Assembly: GCF_002355275.1 (NCBI RefSeq)
Contig: NZ_CP023449.1
Span: 1,032,001-1,096,000 of the forward strand
Direction of reading: 5' to 3'
Origin: Rhizorhabdus dicambivorans
GTDB taxonomy: Bacteria > Pseudomonadota > Alphaproteobacteria > Sphingomonadales > Sphingomonadaceae
DNA length: 64,000 nt
This document shows, in pieces, positions 9,386-18,403 of this stretch. Within the stretch, counting starts at the first letter, position 1. Every line of letters starts with the position of its first letter. Both the position numbers and the translations under genes were made by a program. Under the pieces are notes generated by a model, which did not search any database, was not told the origin of the DNA, and saw only the letters and a program-made list of their open reading frames with translations.

Positions 9386-10954
9386 TCAGTCGCTCGACCT
9401 CGCGGCTGCCCACTCCTCCCGCAGTGCGGCCCGGGATGGCTTGCCGACCGGCGTTCGCGGCAGATCCTGCCGGATCTCGAACTGCTTGGGTATTTCGAAC
9501 GGCGACAGGCGGGTGACGAGATGGGCCTGGAGTTCGGCGAGCGTCAGGGTCGTGTCTTGCCTGAGTACGGCATAGGCCCGCACCGTCTCGCCACGATAGG
9601 CGTCGGGAATGCCGATGACCGCAGCCTCGATGACCGCCGGGTGGGTGACGATCGCATCTTCGACCAGCCGTGGATAGACATTGTAGCCGCTGGCGATGAT
9701 GACCTCCTTCTGGCGGTCGACGATGTGCAGGAAGCCGGCTTCGTCGATCCGGCCGATATCGCCGGTGCGCAACATGCCGGCCTGCAGCGCGTGCTCGCTC
9801 TCTTCCGGGCGCTGCCAATAGCCCTGCATCACCTGTGGACCGGCGACCAGTATCTCGCCACATTCGTCCGCGCCGTCGATCGTCACCCGCGTGCCCGGTA
9901 TCGGCAGCCCCGCCGCTCCCAGCGGCTCGTCAGCCTGTCCGGGCATGAGGGTGACCAGCGGGGATGTCTCGCTCAGGCCATAGCATTGCCGGATGTACAC
10001 GCCGGAAAGCGTATGGAAGCGCTGAATGGTCTCGGCCGCAGCCGGTGCGCCGCCGGCGGCCGCATATTTGATGCGCGACCAGTCGACCCCGGCCGATCGC
10101 GGATCGCGCAGCAGCGCGGTGAAGATCGTCGGCACGCCGGCCAGCATCGATACGGGCCGATCGCGCAGCAGCTCGAAGATCGCTTCGGGGTTGAAACGGG
10201 GCAGGAGGATGGTCTCCGCAGCGAGCCGCACGGCGAGGTTCATCGCCATCGTCATCCCGGTGATATGGCAGAAGGGTACCGGCACGAGCAGACATTCGGC
10301 GCCGTTTTCCAGCTTGGGGAAGACGGCGGCGGTCTGCTCCACATTCCACCGAAGGTTGGCGTGGGTGAGCATCGCGAATTTGGGTAGCCCGGTGGTGCCG
10401 CCCGTCCCCTGCAGCACCGCCAGGGTCTCGTCGGGCATGATCTCCGCCGCTGGAGCGTCGTCCCGTCCGGTGGCGAGCGCGGCGGCCCGCTTCTCGAGCT
10501 CCGGCCCGTCCCAGGGCCAGAGATGGGCGGCGATGCCATTCCCGCTTGCGAGCGCTGCGGTACGCTCTGCCTCGCCGTCGATCCGGACGCCGACGATCAG
10601 GCGCGGCAAGGTCTCCCGAAGCTGGCCATCGAGACGGTCCTGCGCGTAGAGCGGATTGAGCGCGACGACGGTCGCACCGAGCCTGAGCGCGGCATAATAG
10701 CTCCAGACGAAGCCCGGATGATTGGGCATGAGCAGCGCGACGCGATCGCCCCGGCTCACCCCGAGCGCGCTGAACTCTGTGGCGAGCGTGTCGATCACCG
10801 CCGCGCTTTCGGCGAAGGTCCAGTGCAGCGGGCCATAGGTCAGCCAGATGCGATCACCGTAGCGGGCAACCGTGTCCTGAAGCATGTCGACCAGACTGCC
10901 GGGACGGAAGTCCGCGAGCTCGTCCGATCCCTCTATGGAACGGGTCGTGGTCAT
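9386..10954 (-). CDS. Acyl-CoA synthetase (AMP-forming, ANL superfamily)
   Basis: A 522-residue protein from the ATG at 10954, chosen because GGGAGG precedes it by seven bases, just after the stop of the upstream acyl-CoA dehydrogenase. ANL motifs appear in order: the phosphate loop LQGTGGTTGLPKFAML, the adenine-site YGLSETSPLVT, the hinge region LRTGDIGRIDEAGFLHIVDR and the C-terminal catalytic lysine in LPRTPVGKPSRAAL. Members activate fatty or aryl acids to CoA thioesters through acyl-AMP. Coupling to an acyl-CoA dehydrogenase suggests a fatty, aryl-alkanoic or terpenoid acid. The exact substrate cannot be read from sequence. Confidence 0.9.
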   Translation of the reverse strand: MTTTRSIEGSDELADFRPGSLVDMLQDTVARYGDRIWLTYGPLHWTFAESAAVIDTLATEFSALGVSRGDRVALLMPNHPGFVWSYYAALRLGATVVALNPLYAQDRLDGQLRETLPRLIVGVRIDGEAERTAALASGNGIAAHLWPWDGPELEKRAAALATGRDDAPAAEIMPDETLAVLQGTGGTTGLPKFAMLTHANLRWNVEQTAAVFPKLENGAECLLVPVPFCHITGMTMAMNLAVRLAAETILLPRFNPEAIFELLRDRPVSMLAGVPTIFTALLRDPRSAGVDWSRIKYAAAGGAPAAAETIQRFHTLSGVYIRQCYGLSETSPLVTLMPGQADEPLGAAGLPIPGTRVTIDGADECGEILVAGPQVMQGYWQRPEESEHALQAGMLRTGDIGRIDEAGFLHIVDRQKEVIIASGYNVYPRLVEDAIVTHPAVIEAAVIGIPDAYRGETVRAYAVLRQDTTLTLAELQAHLVTRLSPFEIPKQFEIRQDLPRTPVGKPSRAALREEWAAARSSD

Positions 10955-10965
10955 AATCGCCTCCC

Positions 10966-12573
10966 TCAACCGAAAACCGGATCGTCGAGCGCATCCGCCG
11001 CGCCCGCGATCGCCGCTGCGCGGTCCCGTTGCGCAAGGCCTGCGAACATGTCGTGCAAAATCGGCTCCGCCGCGGCGCGGATCGCGGGCGGCAGCCGCAG
11101 CCCCGCGTCGAGCGCACGGCGTTCGGCCTCCAGGGCGGCCAGCTCGGCGAGCCGCGCGAGGCCGGGGCGGTCGGGCACATGTCGCGCGCGCAACAGCGCG
11201 CTCTCGGCCTCGATGAGCGCGAGCATGATGTCGGCGGCGGGTGTCGCGGCGGCCTCGTCAAGGCCGGTATCGGCCATGGCTCCCAGGACGCTTCGGGCGA
11301 GTCTCGACAGCCTATCCGCCTGCGGCGGTGCGTCGCCCGAGCCGGGCAGCATGCCCCGCCAGCGCTTGACGAAGGCGCGTACGGCGAGCGCCCGGTTGAT
11401 CTCGTTGGTGCCTTCGTAGATGCGTTGGACCCGGGCATCGCGATATGCGCGCGCGGGCCGATATTCTTCGGAAAAGCCATTGCCGCCATGGATCTGGATC
11501 GCCTCGTCGGCACAATAGGCGAGGGTCTCCGAGCCGAGGACCTTGACGAGCGCCGCCTCCGCCTGCCGGCCGGCCAGCACCTCGTGGCGGGAAATCCCCG
11601 CGCCCTGGTCCGCGTCGATCGTCGCGGCCACACGGTAGACCACGGCTTCAAGCGCGAAGGTGCGGGCTGCCATGACCGCGAGCTTCTCCTTGACCGCGGC
11701 GAGCCGGATGATCGGACTGCCGAAGGACTGGCGTTCGCCCGCATAGTCGCGGCTCTGGCGGAGAAGGTCGCGACAGACGCCGACACTGACCGCGCCGATC
11801 TTCATCCGTCCGGAATTCAGCGTGCCGAAGGCGATGCGTGCACCCATACCCAGGAGGCCGATCAGATTCTCCTCAGGCACGAATACCTCGTCGAAGCTGA
11901 CCGTCGTGGTGGATGAACTCGCCATACCGAGCTTGCGCTCCTCGGCACCGATGGAGACGCCGGCCCAGCCGCGTTCCACGACGCAGGCGCTGAGCGCGGG
12001 GCCCGCCTCGCCCATGAACTGGGCGAAGACCACGAAGAGATCGGCGATGCCGCCATTCGAGATCCACGCCTTGGTGCCGGACAAACGCCACCCGCCCTCG
12101 ACGGGAACCGCACGCGCCTTGGCCGCCTGGGCGTCGGAGCCGCTGCCGGGCTCGGTCAGGCAGTATCCGCCTATCCACTCGCCCGACATCAGGCGCGGCA
12201 GGTAGCGCCCCGCCAGCGCATCGTCGGCATAGGATGCGAGCGGCGTCGTCGCCAGGCCGGAGTGGGCCGCATAGGCCACCGAAAACCCGCCAAGCGGCCC
12301 CAGGGCTTCGGCGATGCGGCAGCATTCCACGGTTGAGAGACCGGCGCCCCCGCGCTTTACCGGAACCTCCGCACCGAGCAGGCCGAGATCGCCCATGTCC
12401 GCGATGCACGAGCGCAGGAGCATGCGGTCTCCGGCTTCCAGCCTTTCGTACGCGTCCTCCTTCACGTCGGCCGCGATCCGATCGGCGAGTTCGGCGATCG
12501 GGGCGATGCCGGACGCCAATGCCTCGGGAAAGGCCGCCGCCTCCATGGGCCAGTTCAGCCAGCCGTCCGTCAT
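10966..12573 (-). CDS. Acyl-CoA dehydrogenase, long C-terminal (VLCAD/ACAD9-like) form
   Basis: A 535-residue protein, about 150 residues longer than canonical acyl-CoA dehydrogenases and similar in length to VLCAD-type enzymes. The core has YCLTEPGSGSDAQAA, AWISNGGIADLFVVFAQ, IQIHGGNGFSEEYRPAR and RIYEGTNEINRALAVR, with the catalytic Glu in the YEGTNEI segment. A helical C-terminal extension follows (about residues 395-535). It catalyses FAD-dependent alpha,beta-dehydrogenation of an acyl-CoA. It is first in an operon with the acyl-CoA synthetase and PadR gene and divergent from the nitronate monooxygenase-like gene. Confidence 0.9.
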   Translation of the reverse strand: MTDGWLNWPMEAAAFPEALASGIAPIAELADRIAADVKEDAYERLEAGDRMLLRSCIADMGDLGLLGAEVPVKRGGAGLSTVECCRIAEALGPLGGFSVAYAAHSGLATTPLASYADDALAGRYLPRLMSGEWIGGYCLTEPGSGSDAQAAKARAVPVEGGWRLSGTKAWISNGGIADLFVVFAQFMGEAGPALSACVVERGWAGVSIGAEERKLGMASSSTTTVSFDEVFVPEENLIGLLGMGARIAFGTLNSGRMKIGAVSVGVCRDLLRQSRDYAGERQSFGSPIIRLAAVKEKLAVMAARTFALEAVVYRVAATIDADQGAGISRHEVLAGRQAEAALVKVLGSETLAYCADEAIQIHGGNGFSEEYRPARAYRDARVQRIYEGTNEINRALAVRAFVKRWRGMLPGSGDAPPQADRLSRLARSVLGAMADTGLDEAAATPAADIMLALIEAESALLRARHVPDRPGLARLAELAALEAERRALDAGLRLPPAIRAAAEPILHDMFAGLAQRDRAAAIAGAADALDDPVFG

Positions 12574-12610
12574 CCATGCCCCTCCAGTTACTATGGTAAT
12601 AATTGACTAG

Positions 12611-12622
12611 GCAATTTATTGC
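12611..12622. promoter_or_regulatory. Small inverted repeat in divergent promoter region
   Basis: GCAAT-TT-ATTGC lies in a short AT-rich patch between the divergent acyl-CoA dehydrogenase and nitronate monooxygenase-like genes. It could be an operator for the PadR protein, but no second copy was found near the other genes, so this is tentative. Confidence 0.22.
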
Positions 12623-12716
12623 ATATATAGGGAAGGCTGTCTACCACGAACTGGCGGTGGAGGCGCGTCATCCGGCGCGGCTTCGCCCGCCGGGTCAGAT
12701 CTCGACAGGACGGATT

Positions 12717-13679
12717 ATGACTCTTCCCGCCATATTGAATAACTGCCTCCGGATCCCGGTGATGGCCGCCCCGCTGTTCATCATCTCGAATCCCGATCTC
12801 GTGATCGCGCAGTGCAAGGCCGGGATCGTGGGATCGTTTCCGTCGCTGAATGCGCGGCCGCTTTCGCTGCTGGACGAGTGGTTGCATCAGATCACCGAGG
12901 AACTGGGGGCCTGGGACCGCGCGCATCCCGACATGCCTTCGGCGCCGTTCGCGGTGAACCAGATCGTCCACAAGACCAACAATCGGCTGGAGGAGGATCT
13001 GGCGCTGTGCGTGCGGCACAAGGTGCCCCTCATCATCACGTCGCTGGGCGCCGATTCCGACCTGAACGCGACTGTGCATGGCTATGGCGGAATCGTGATG
13101 CATGACGTGATCAACGATCGGTTCGCGCGCAAGGCGGTGGAGAAGGGTGCCGACGGCCTTATCGCGGTTGCCACCGGCGCGGGCGGGCATGCCGGCATCC
13201 TGTCGCCTTTCGCGCTGATCCAGGAGATCAGGCGCTGGTTCGATGGCCCCCTGGCGCTCTCCGGCTCGATCGCGAACGGCGGGGCCGTCCTTGCCGCGCA
13301 GGCGTGCGGGGCGGACCTCGCTTATATCGGATCGGCGTTCATCGCGACCGAGGAGGCGAACGCGACGCAGCGGTACAAGGAGGCGATCGTCGAATGCGCC
13401 TCCGATCAGATCGTCTATTCCAACCTGTTCACGGGCGTGCACGGCAATTACCTGCGCCCCTCGATCGTCGCCGCTGGAATGGATCCGGACAACCTTCCGG
13501 TCTCCGATCCGTCGGCGATGAGTTTCAAGTCGGGCGGCGACCAGGACGCCAAGGTCTGGAAGGACATCTGGGGGTGCGGGCAGGGCATCGGCGTGATTGA
13601 CGCCATCCTGCCTACCGCCGCCCTGATCGACCGGGTGGAGGCCGAGTATAAGGCGGCGTTGCAGCGTATCACCGGCTGA
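12717..13679 (+). CDS. Nitronate monooxygenase (2-nitropropane dioxygenase)-like flavoprotein
   Basis: A 320-residue protein from the ATG at 12717 with GACAGGA upstream. It is an FMN-binding TIM barrel. RIPVMAAPLFIISNPDLVIA is the first strand, GIVGSFPSLNARP the second, VATGAGGHAGILSPFAL the FMN-phosphate/GGH motif, and ACGADLAYIGSAFIATEEA the last strand. Family members oxidise alkyl nitronates, but many act as enoyl reductases or have unknown substrates. It is divergent from the acyl-CoA dehydrogenase operon and 130 bases before the ferredoxin operon. A role in oxidising or reducing an acyl or cyclic intermediate is as likely as nitronate detoxification. Confidence 0.85.
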   Translation: MTLPAILNNCLRIPVMAAPLFIISNPDLVIAQCKAGIVGSFPSLNARPLSLLDEWLHQITEELGAWDRAHPDMPSAPFAVNQIVHKTNNRLEEDLALCVRHKVPLIITSLGADSDLNATVHGYGGIVMHDVINDRFARKAVEKGADGLIAVATGAGGHAGILSPFALIQEIRRWFDGPLALSGSIANGGAVLAAQACGADLAYIGSAFIATEEANATQRYKEAIVECASDQIVYSNLFTGVHGNYLRPSIVAAGMDPDNLPVSDPSAMSFKSGGDQDAKVWKDIWGCGQGIGVIDAILPTAALIDRVEAEYKAALQRITG

Positions 13680-13705
13680 TGGCCATCACCGTCGCGTATA
13701 TAAAC

Positions 13706-13718
13706 TGAACAATGTTTA
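13706..13718. promoter_or_regulatory. Candidate TetR operator upstream of the ferredoxin operon
   Basis: TGAACAATGTTTA sits 94 bases upstream of the ferredoxin start. Read on the minus strand it contains AACATTGTTCA, an 11-mer also present on the plus strand in both halves of the inverted repeat at 18404-18436 upstream of the TonB receptor. The TetR gene between the two operons is the likely binder. Confidence 0.55.
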
Positions 13719-13812
13719 CTTTGAGTGCGACGGGTGGCATGCAGGAATTGGATCCCAGGGCTGACCGCGTCTCAAGCGGGCACGCCGCTGAGGGTCAGCT
13801 AGGAGGGAGCCG

Positions 13813-14076
13813 GTGGCCTATGTGATCGCAGCGCCGTGCGTCGCCGATTACGCCTGCGTGGATCTGTGCCCGGTTCAGTGCATCGCGCCGCTTCCGCAGG
13901 ACGCGGCGTTCGACACGGCCGAGCAGCTCTACATCGATCCGGTACGCTGTATCGATTGCGGCGCCTGCCGCGACGTGTGTCCCGTCTCCGCGATCTTCTT
14001 CGAGGCGGACCTGCCGGTGCGATGGCGGCATTATGCCGAGGTCAACGCCGCGCATTTCCGGGTTCCCGCAAGATGA
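13813..14076 (+). CDS. Dicluster ferredoxin (FprB-type N-terminal domain as a separate protein)
   Basis: An 87-residue protein from a GTG with AGGAGGG upstream. Two cluster motifs are visible: PCVADYACVDLCPVQCI (Cys 9, 15, 19, 23) and RCIDCGACRDVCPVSAIFF. It resembles the 7Fe/8Fe ferredoxins and the ferredoxin module fused to FprA in mycobacterial FprB; the first-cluster spacing (C-x5-C) is shorter than in classical 7Fe ferredoxins. It is a cytosolic one-electron carrier. The ATGA overlap with the reductase gene and the following molybdopterin enzyme define an electron chain from NAD(P)H through FprA and ferredoxin to the molybdoenzyme, or the reverse. Confidence 0.92.
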   Translation: MAYVIAAPCVADYACVDLCPVQCIAPLPQDAAFDTAEQLYIDPVRCIDCGACRDVCPVSAIFFEADLPVRWRHYAEVNAAHFRVPAR

Positions 14077-15443
14077 TCGACCGGCCGTTGCGCATCGCGG
14101 TCGTCGGCTCCGGGCCTGCGGCGCTCTACGGGATTGGCCAGCTGCTCGACGCAGCGGACGCAGATGCGGAGATCGATGTGTTCGAGCGCCTGCCCGTACC
14201 CTGGGGGCTGGTACGCGGCGCCGTCGCGCCGGACCATCCCGAAAAGAAGGCGGTGATCGACCGGCAATTCGCGCACTTCCTGCGCGACCGGCGGGTGCGG
14301 TTCCTTGGCAATGTCGAGATCGGCCGCGATGTCAGCGCCGCCGAGCTGTCCGACTGGTACGATGCGGTGCTCTACGCCACCGGCGCCGATGGCGACGTTG
14401 CCATGGACATTCCCGGCGAGACGCTTTCCGGCAGCTGGGCATCGCGCGACTTCGTCGGCTTTTACAGCGGCCATGCCGACTTTTCCCACCTGCGCTTCGA
14501 TCTCGGTTGTTCGCGGGCGGTGATCGTCGGCAACGGTAATGTTGCGCTGGACCTGGCCCGGATGCTGACCCTGCCGCTTGCCGAACTCGAACGGACCGAC
14601 ATCGCCGACCACGCGCTGGAAGCCCTGCGCGGGAGTGCGATCCGGGAAGTGGTGATCCTCGCCCGTCGGGGGGCCGCCCAGGCCGCGTTCAACAATCCCG
14701 AGCTGGAGGAGCTCGAACATCTTCCCGATGTGGGGATCGAGGTGTTGGATCGCGGCACGATCGCCGCGGCCGACCTGGCCGGTGTGGACGGTGTCGTTCA
14801 GCGCAAGTTGCAGACGCTGCGCCGGCTGCATGCGCGGGCGGGCAGACCGGGCGACCGGCGGATCACCTTCTCCTTCCTCGTTTCGCCCGTCGAGATCCGT
14901 GGGGCGGGGCATGTGGAGCGGTTGATCGCCACACGCAACGCGTTGCGGCCCACCGCCGCGGGCTTCGAGGCGGTTCCGACCAGCGAGACAATCGAGATCG
15001 AAACGGGGCTGGTGCTGCGGGCCGTGGGCTATAGGGGCACGCCCTTGCCCGGGCTTCCCTTCGATCCCGTGAAGGGTGTGATCGCCAATCTGGATGGACG
15101 TGTCGCCGACGGTGGGCGCGTTCTTCCCGGCATGTACGTCGCGGGCTGGGCGAAGCGCGGGTGTCGCGGGATCATCGGGACGAACCGAAAATGCGCGGCT
15201 GACACGCTTCGGCACTTCTTCGAGGACAGAAGGGCAGGCCGGCTTCGGCCGGGAAGCCTGGATCGTCAGGGCGTCGTCGACCTGCTGCGCGCCCGGGGCC
15301 TGATGATCATGACACATGCCGGCTGGACCGCGATCGACCGTGCCGAACGGCGCGCCGGCCGTCGGTGCGACCGGCCCCGGGTGAAGCTGACCGATCGCGC
15401 GGCAATGCTCGAATGCGCGGGCCTGGTCTCCGCGCGAGCGTGA
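14073..15443 (+). CDS. Ferredoxin-NADP reductase, FprA/adrenodoxin-reductase type
   Basis: A 456-residue flavoprotein starting at the ATG that overlaps the ferredoxin stop. The FAD motif is RIAVVGSGPAALYGIGQLL. The adrenodoxin-reductase signature is VFERLPVPWGLVRGAVAPDH, the NADP site SRAVIVGNGNVALDLARML, and the C-terminal block YVAGWAKRGCRGIIGTN precedes a helical tail. FprA enzymes move electrons between NAD(P)H and ferredoxin in the cytosol. Together with the preceding gene it reproduces the FprB fusion as two translationally coupled proteins, and it is followed after 13 bases by the molybdoenzyme. Regulation probably comes from the upstream TetR-type site. Confidence 0.93.
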   Translation: MIDRPLRIAVVGSGPAALYGIGQLLDAADADAEIDVFERLPVPWGLVRGAVAPDHPEKKAVIDRQFAHFLRDRRVRFLGNVEIGRDVSAAELSDWYDAVLYATGADGDVAMDIPGETLSGSWASRDFVGFYSGHADFSHLRFDLGCSRAVIVGNGNVALDLARMLTLPLAELERTDIADHALEALRGSAIREVVILARRGAAQAAFNNPELEELEHLPDVGIEVLDRGTIAAADLAGVDGVVQRKLQTLRRLHARAGRPGDRRITFSFLVSPVEIRGAGHVERLIATRNALRPTAAGFEAVPTSETIEIETGLVLRAVGYRGTPLPGLPFDPVKGVIANLDGRVADGGRVLPGMYVAGWAKRGCRGIIGTNRKCAADTLRHFFEDRRAGRLRPGSLDRQGVVDLLRARGLMIMTHAGWTAIDRAERRAGRRCDRPRVKLTDRAAMLECAGLVSARA

Positions 15444-15456
15444 GAGGAGAAGATAG

Positions 15457-17601
15457 GTGCATCACGAAAAGCACAGCTTCTGCCGGATTTGCGAGCCCTT
15501 CTGCCCCGTGGTCGCCAGTGTCGACGGCGCAGGCAAGGTGGTCTCGCTGCGTCCCGACGAGAGTCATCCCAGCGGTGGCACGGCATGCCACAAGGGCCTT
15601 TCCTTTCTCGACGTCCACAACGATCCGGACCGGCTCGACCATCCGCTGCGCCGTACCAACGGGCGTGAACAGCCGCGCGGCCTTTTCGTCGAAACGGACT
15701 GGAACCCGGCGCTCGCCGATATCGGCGCCAGGCTCGCCGCGATCCGGGACGCGCACGGCCCCAATGCGATAGCCGGCTATCTGGGCAATCCGATCGCCTT
15801 CGATGCCCCGGCCTATGCGGCCTATCTTCCTTTCATGGAAGCGGTGGGCAGCAGGATGCGGTTCGGCGCGAACACGCAGGACATGGTCAACAAGCTCACC
15901 GGCGCAGGCCATATCTATGGCTCGACCCGGTCAGCGCTGATCCCCGATCTGCACAATAGCGATTACCTTCTGTGCATGGGCGCCAATCCGAAGGTGTCGC
16001 GCTGGACGATGGCCTCAATTCCGAATGATGGCCTCGATATCCTGCGCAAGCTGCGCGCGCGCGGCGGGACGGTGCGGTTCATCAATCCCCGGCGCACCGA
16101 ATCCTCGACCGAGGAGATTGGCCCGACACATTTCATCCGGCCGGGTACGGACGTCTATTTCCTGGCGGCGCTGCTCAACGCAATCATCGCGCGCGGCGGC
16201 GTGGACCGCGAGCGGGTCGCGCGGTTCGGAAAGAATGCCGACGCCCTGTTCGATTTCGCGGCGCGCTACCCGGCCGATCGGGTCGCTGCCGTCACGGGCA
16301 TTCCCGTGGCCGAGGTCTGGCTGATCGCTCGCGAGATCTGCGAAGCCCCGTCGGCGGCTGTCTATATGTCGACCGGCGTCAGCCAGAGCCGGCAGGGGAT
16401 GCTGGCCTATTGGCTCAGCGAGATGATCAACTTCGTGACCGGCAATCTGGGGCGGAAGGGCGGCACGATAAAGCCCAACGGCCTGATCGACGCCTTTCCA
16501 CCCATGGTCGGCAGCCAGCAGGTCAGCACCTCCGTGGGCGACTTCACGCTGCCGGATCCGATCGGTCCCGGCCTCCTTCCGACGACGATGCTACCGGACC
16601 TCATCGAAGCCGGCGATGTGCGCGCCCTCATCCTGTGGAGCGGCAATCCGCTGATATCCACGGGCGGCGAGGAGCGGATGCGCAAGGCGTTCGAGAAGCT
16701 CGATCTGCTGATCAGCATCGATATCTTCCGCAGCGCCACCGCCGAGCTCGCCGACTATGTCCTGCCGGCGACGAGCTGGCTTGAACGCAAGGACATCAAC
16801 CTGGTCGGCATGGGTATGCAGGCCATCCCCTATGTCCAATATACCGAAGCGATCGAGGCGCCCGGCGGCAACCGCCGGGACGCGCCGTGGATACTGGCGC
16901 GGATCGCCCAGGAGATGGGGATAGCCTCCGTGTTCGATGAGAATCCGGGCATCGAGGACGTATCGGGGGCGATCATCGACCAACTGCTCGCGAACCGCGG
17001 ACTGACGCGCGCGCAACTCGCGTCGATGCCCTCGCAGACCTTGCTGCTCGACCCTCTCGATCCGGAAAGCTTCTACACGCGCTGCCTTCGCCACCCGGAC
17101 GGCCGCATCGACTGCTGCCCGCCGGCGTTCGCCGAGGCCGGCCTGTTCGAGCGCTGCGACCGGATATTCGATGAGCTTGCCGGCGAGCCGGACGACATGC
17201 TGAAGCTGGTCAACATCCGCACGCCCTATCACCATAATGGCTGGATGCCCAACGTCGCCCGCTTCCGACGCGGCAGGAACGCCGAAAACCCGCTGCGCAT
17301 CGGGCCGGCGGACGCGGATCGGCTCGACCTTTTCGATGGCGATCAGGTCCGCATCGTCACGCAGGAGGGAGGGGTGGACGCCGAGGTGCTGGTCGATGCC
17401 AGCATGGGCCCCGGCACGGCGGCGATGACGCACGGGTTCGGCAACCACCGGACCTACGGCATGCGGGTCGCGCAGCGCAGGCCGGGCGTCAATGTCAACG
17501 CGGTGATGCCGATGGGCCCGGAGGCGTTCGAGCCGCTCAGCAACATGTCGTGGATCTCCGCTGTGCCCATCAGGATTGAAAAGATTGACCGCCCGGAATA
17601 G
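15457..17601 (+). CDS. Molybdopterin-dependent oxidoreductase (DMSO reductase superfamily), cytosolic
   Basis: A 714-residue protein from a GTG with GAGGAG upstream. The N-terminal [4Fe-4S] motif HSFCRICEPFCPVV gives Cys 9, 12 and 16, with the fourth Cys at 44 (GGTACHKG). Bis-MGD-binding segments follow (CMGANPKVSRWT near 172, MSTGVSQSRQGMLAYW, LILWSGNPLISTGG). The C-terminal dinucleotide-binding domain has TPYHHNGWMPN and MTHGFGNHRTYGMRVAQ. No Tat or Sec signal is present, so it is cytosolic. I see no clear Cys, Sec or Ser molybdenum ligand around residues 130-150. With its own ferredoxin and reductase, it may hydroxylate, dehydroxylate or reduce an imported compound. The substrate is unknown. 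Confidence 0.9.
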   Translation: MHHEKHSFCRICEPFCPVVASVDGAGKVVSLRPDESHPSGGTACHKGLSFLDVHNDPDRLDHPLRRTNGREQPRGLFVETDWNPALADIGARLAAIRDAHGPNAIAGYLGNPIAFDAPAYAAYLPFMEAVGSRMRFGANTQDMVNKLTGAGHIYGSTRSALIPDLHNSDYLLCMGANPKVSRWTMASIPNDGLDILRKLRARGGTVRFINPRRTESSTEEIGPTHFIRPGTDVYFLAALLNAIIARGGVDRERVARFGKNADALFDFAARYPADRVAAVTGIPVAEVWLIAREICEAPSAAVYMSTGVSQSRQGMLAYWLSEMINFVTGNLGRKGGTIKPNGLIDAFPPMVGSQQVSTSVGDFTLPDPIGPGLLPTTMLPDLIEAGDVRALILWSGNPLISTGGEERMRKAFEKLDLLISIDIFRSATAELADYVLPATSWLERKDINLVGMGMQAIPYVQYTEAIEAPGGNRRDAPWILARIAQEMGIASVFDENPGIEDVSGAIIDQLLANRGLTRAQLASMPSQTLLLDPLDPESFYTRCLRHPDGRIDCCPPAFAEAGLFERCDRIFDELAGEPDDMLKLVNIRTPYHHNGWMPNVARFRRGRNAENPLRIGPADADRLDLFDGDQVRIVTQEGGVDAEVLVDASMGPGTAAMTHGFGNHRTYGMRVAQRRPGVNVNAVMPMGPEAFEPLSNMSWISAVPIRIEKIDRPE

Positions 17602-17707
17602 GCACACGCCCACGCCCGAGCGCTTCGCCATCGGTGGAGGCGGATCGGCTGCGCACTTTATTGTAGGACAGCGGCTTTGAGCATCAACCATCATCGCCGC
17701 GGCGGCC

Positions 17708-18349
17708 ATGTCACCACCGGCTAAGAAGAAAGCTCGCGGTGACGGGCACGAGCGCTATCTGGAGATCATCGGCGCGGCCCGGCAGGTGTTCAACGAGCAC
17801 GGCTATCGGCACACGACGATGCGGCGGCTCGCGGAGCAGTCCGGCATTTCGGTCGCGGCGATCTACATCTATTTCGACAGCAAGGAAGCCATCCTCGCCG
17901 CCATTCGCGACCAGGCGTTCCTGGAGCTTAACCGGGCCACGCAGCGGGCGGTCGCCCTGGCGAAGGATCCCGAAGAGCGGCTCCGTGCGCATCTGCGCGC
18001 CTATCTCGATTTCGCGCGTTCCGATCCGGAAGGTTATCGGCTGACCTTCCGTTCGCAGCTCATCTTCGCGCCGCGCCCGGGTCGCCCGGCAGAGGCCGGC
18101 AAGGCGCCCGGCCTCGAAGCGTTCAAGATCCTGGTGGACGAGGTCGCCGCGCTGATCTCGCCGGAACCGGACCACCGTTCGCAGGAGAACGATGCCCATG
18201 TCTGGGCCGAAGCGGCCTGGGCGGCGATCCATGGCCTCAGCAGCTTGGTTATCGACGTGCCCAATTTTCCCGCCTCCGGCCTCGATGCCAGTTTCGACGC
18301 GCTCGTGACGATGGTCATCAGCGGAATCCGCGCCCGCCCGACGAAATAG
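17708..18349 (+). CDS. TetR-family transcriptional regulator
   Basis: A 213-residue protein with a basic N-terminal tail (PPAKKKARGDGHERY). The TetR HTH spans about residues 18-65 (ARQVFNEHGYRHTTMRRLAE then SGISVAAIYIYFDSKEAILA), followed by a C-terminal helical ligand-binding domain ending in a TetR_C-like helix (ALVTMVISGIRARPTK). It sits between the ferredoxin/molybdoenzyme operon and the TonB receptor gene, and a shared AACATTGTTCA element lies in front of both. It probably represses both until the transported substrate or a metabolite binds. Confidence 0.92.
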   Translation: MSPPAKKKARGDGHERYLEIIGAARQVFNEHGYRHTTMRRLAEQSGISVAAIYIYFDSKEAILAAIRDQAFLELNRATQRAVALAKDPEERLRAHLRAYLDFARSDPEGYRLTFRSQLIFAPRPGRPAEAGKAPGLEAFKILVDEVAALISPEPDHRSQENDAHVWAEAAWAAIHGLSSLVIDVPNFPASGLDASFDALVTMVISGIRARPTK

Positions 18350-18403
18350 GGCCGCGTTTCGGCAGGGTGCTCTTGGCGCGCCGGCAAAGAAGGCCTATTG
18401 ACT

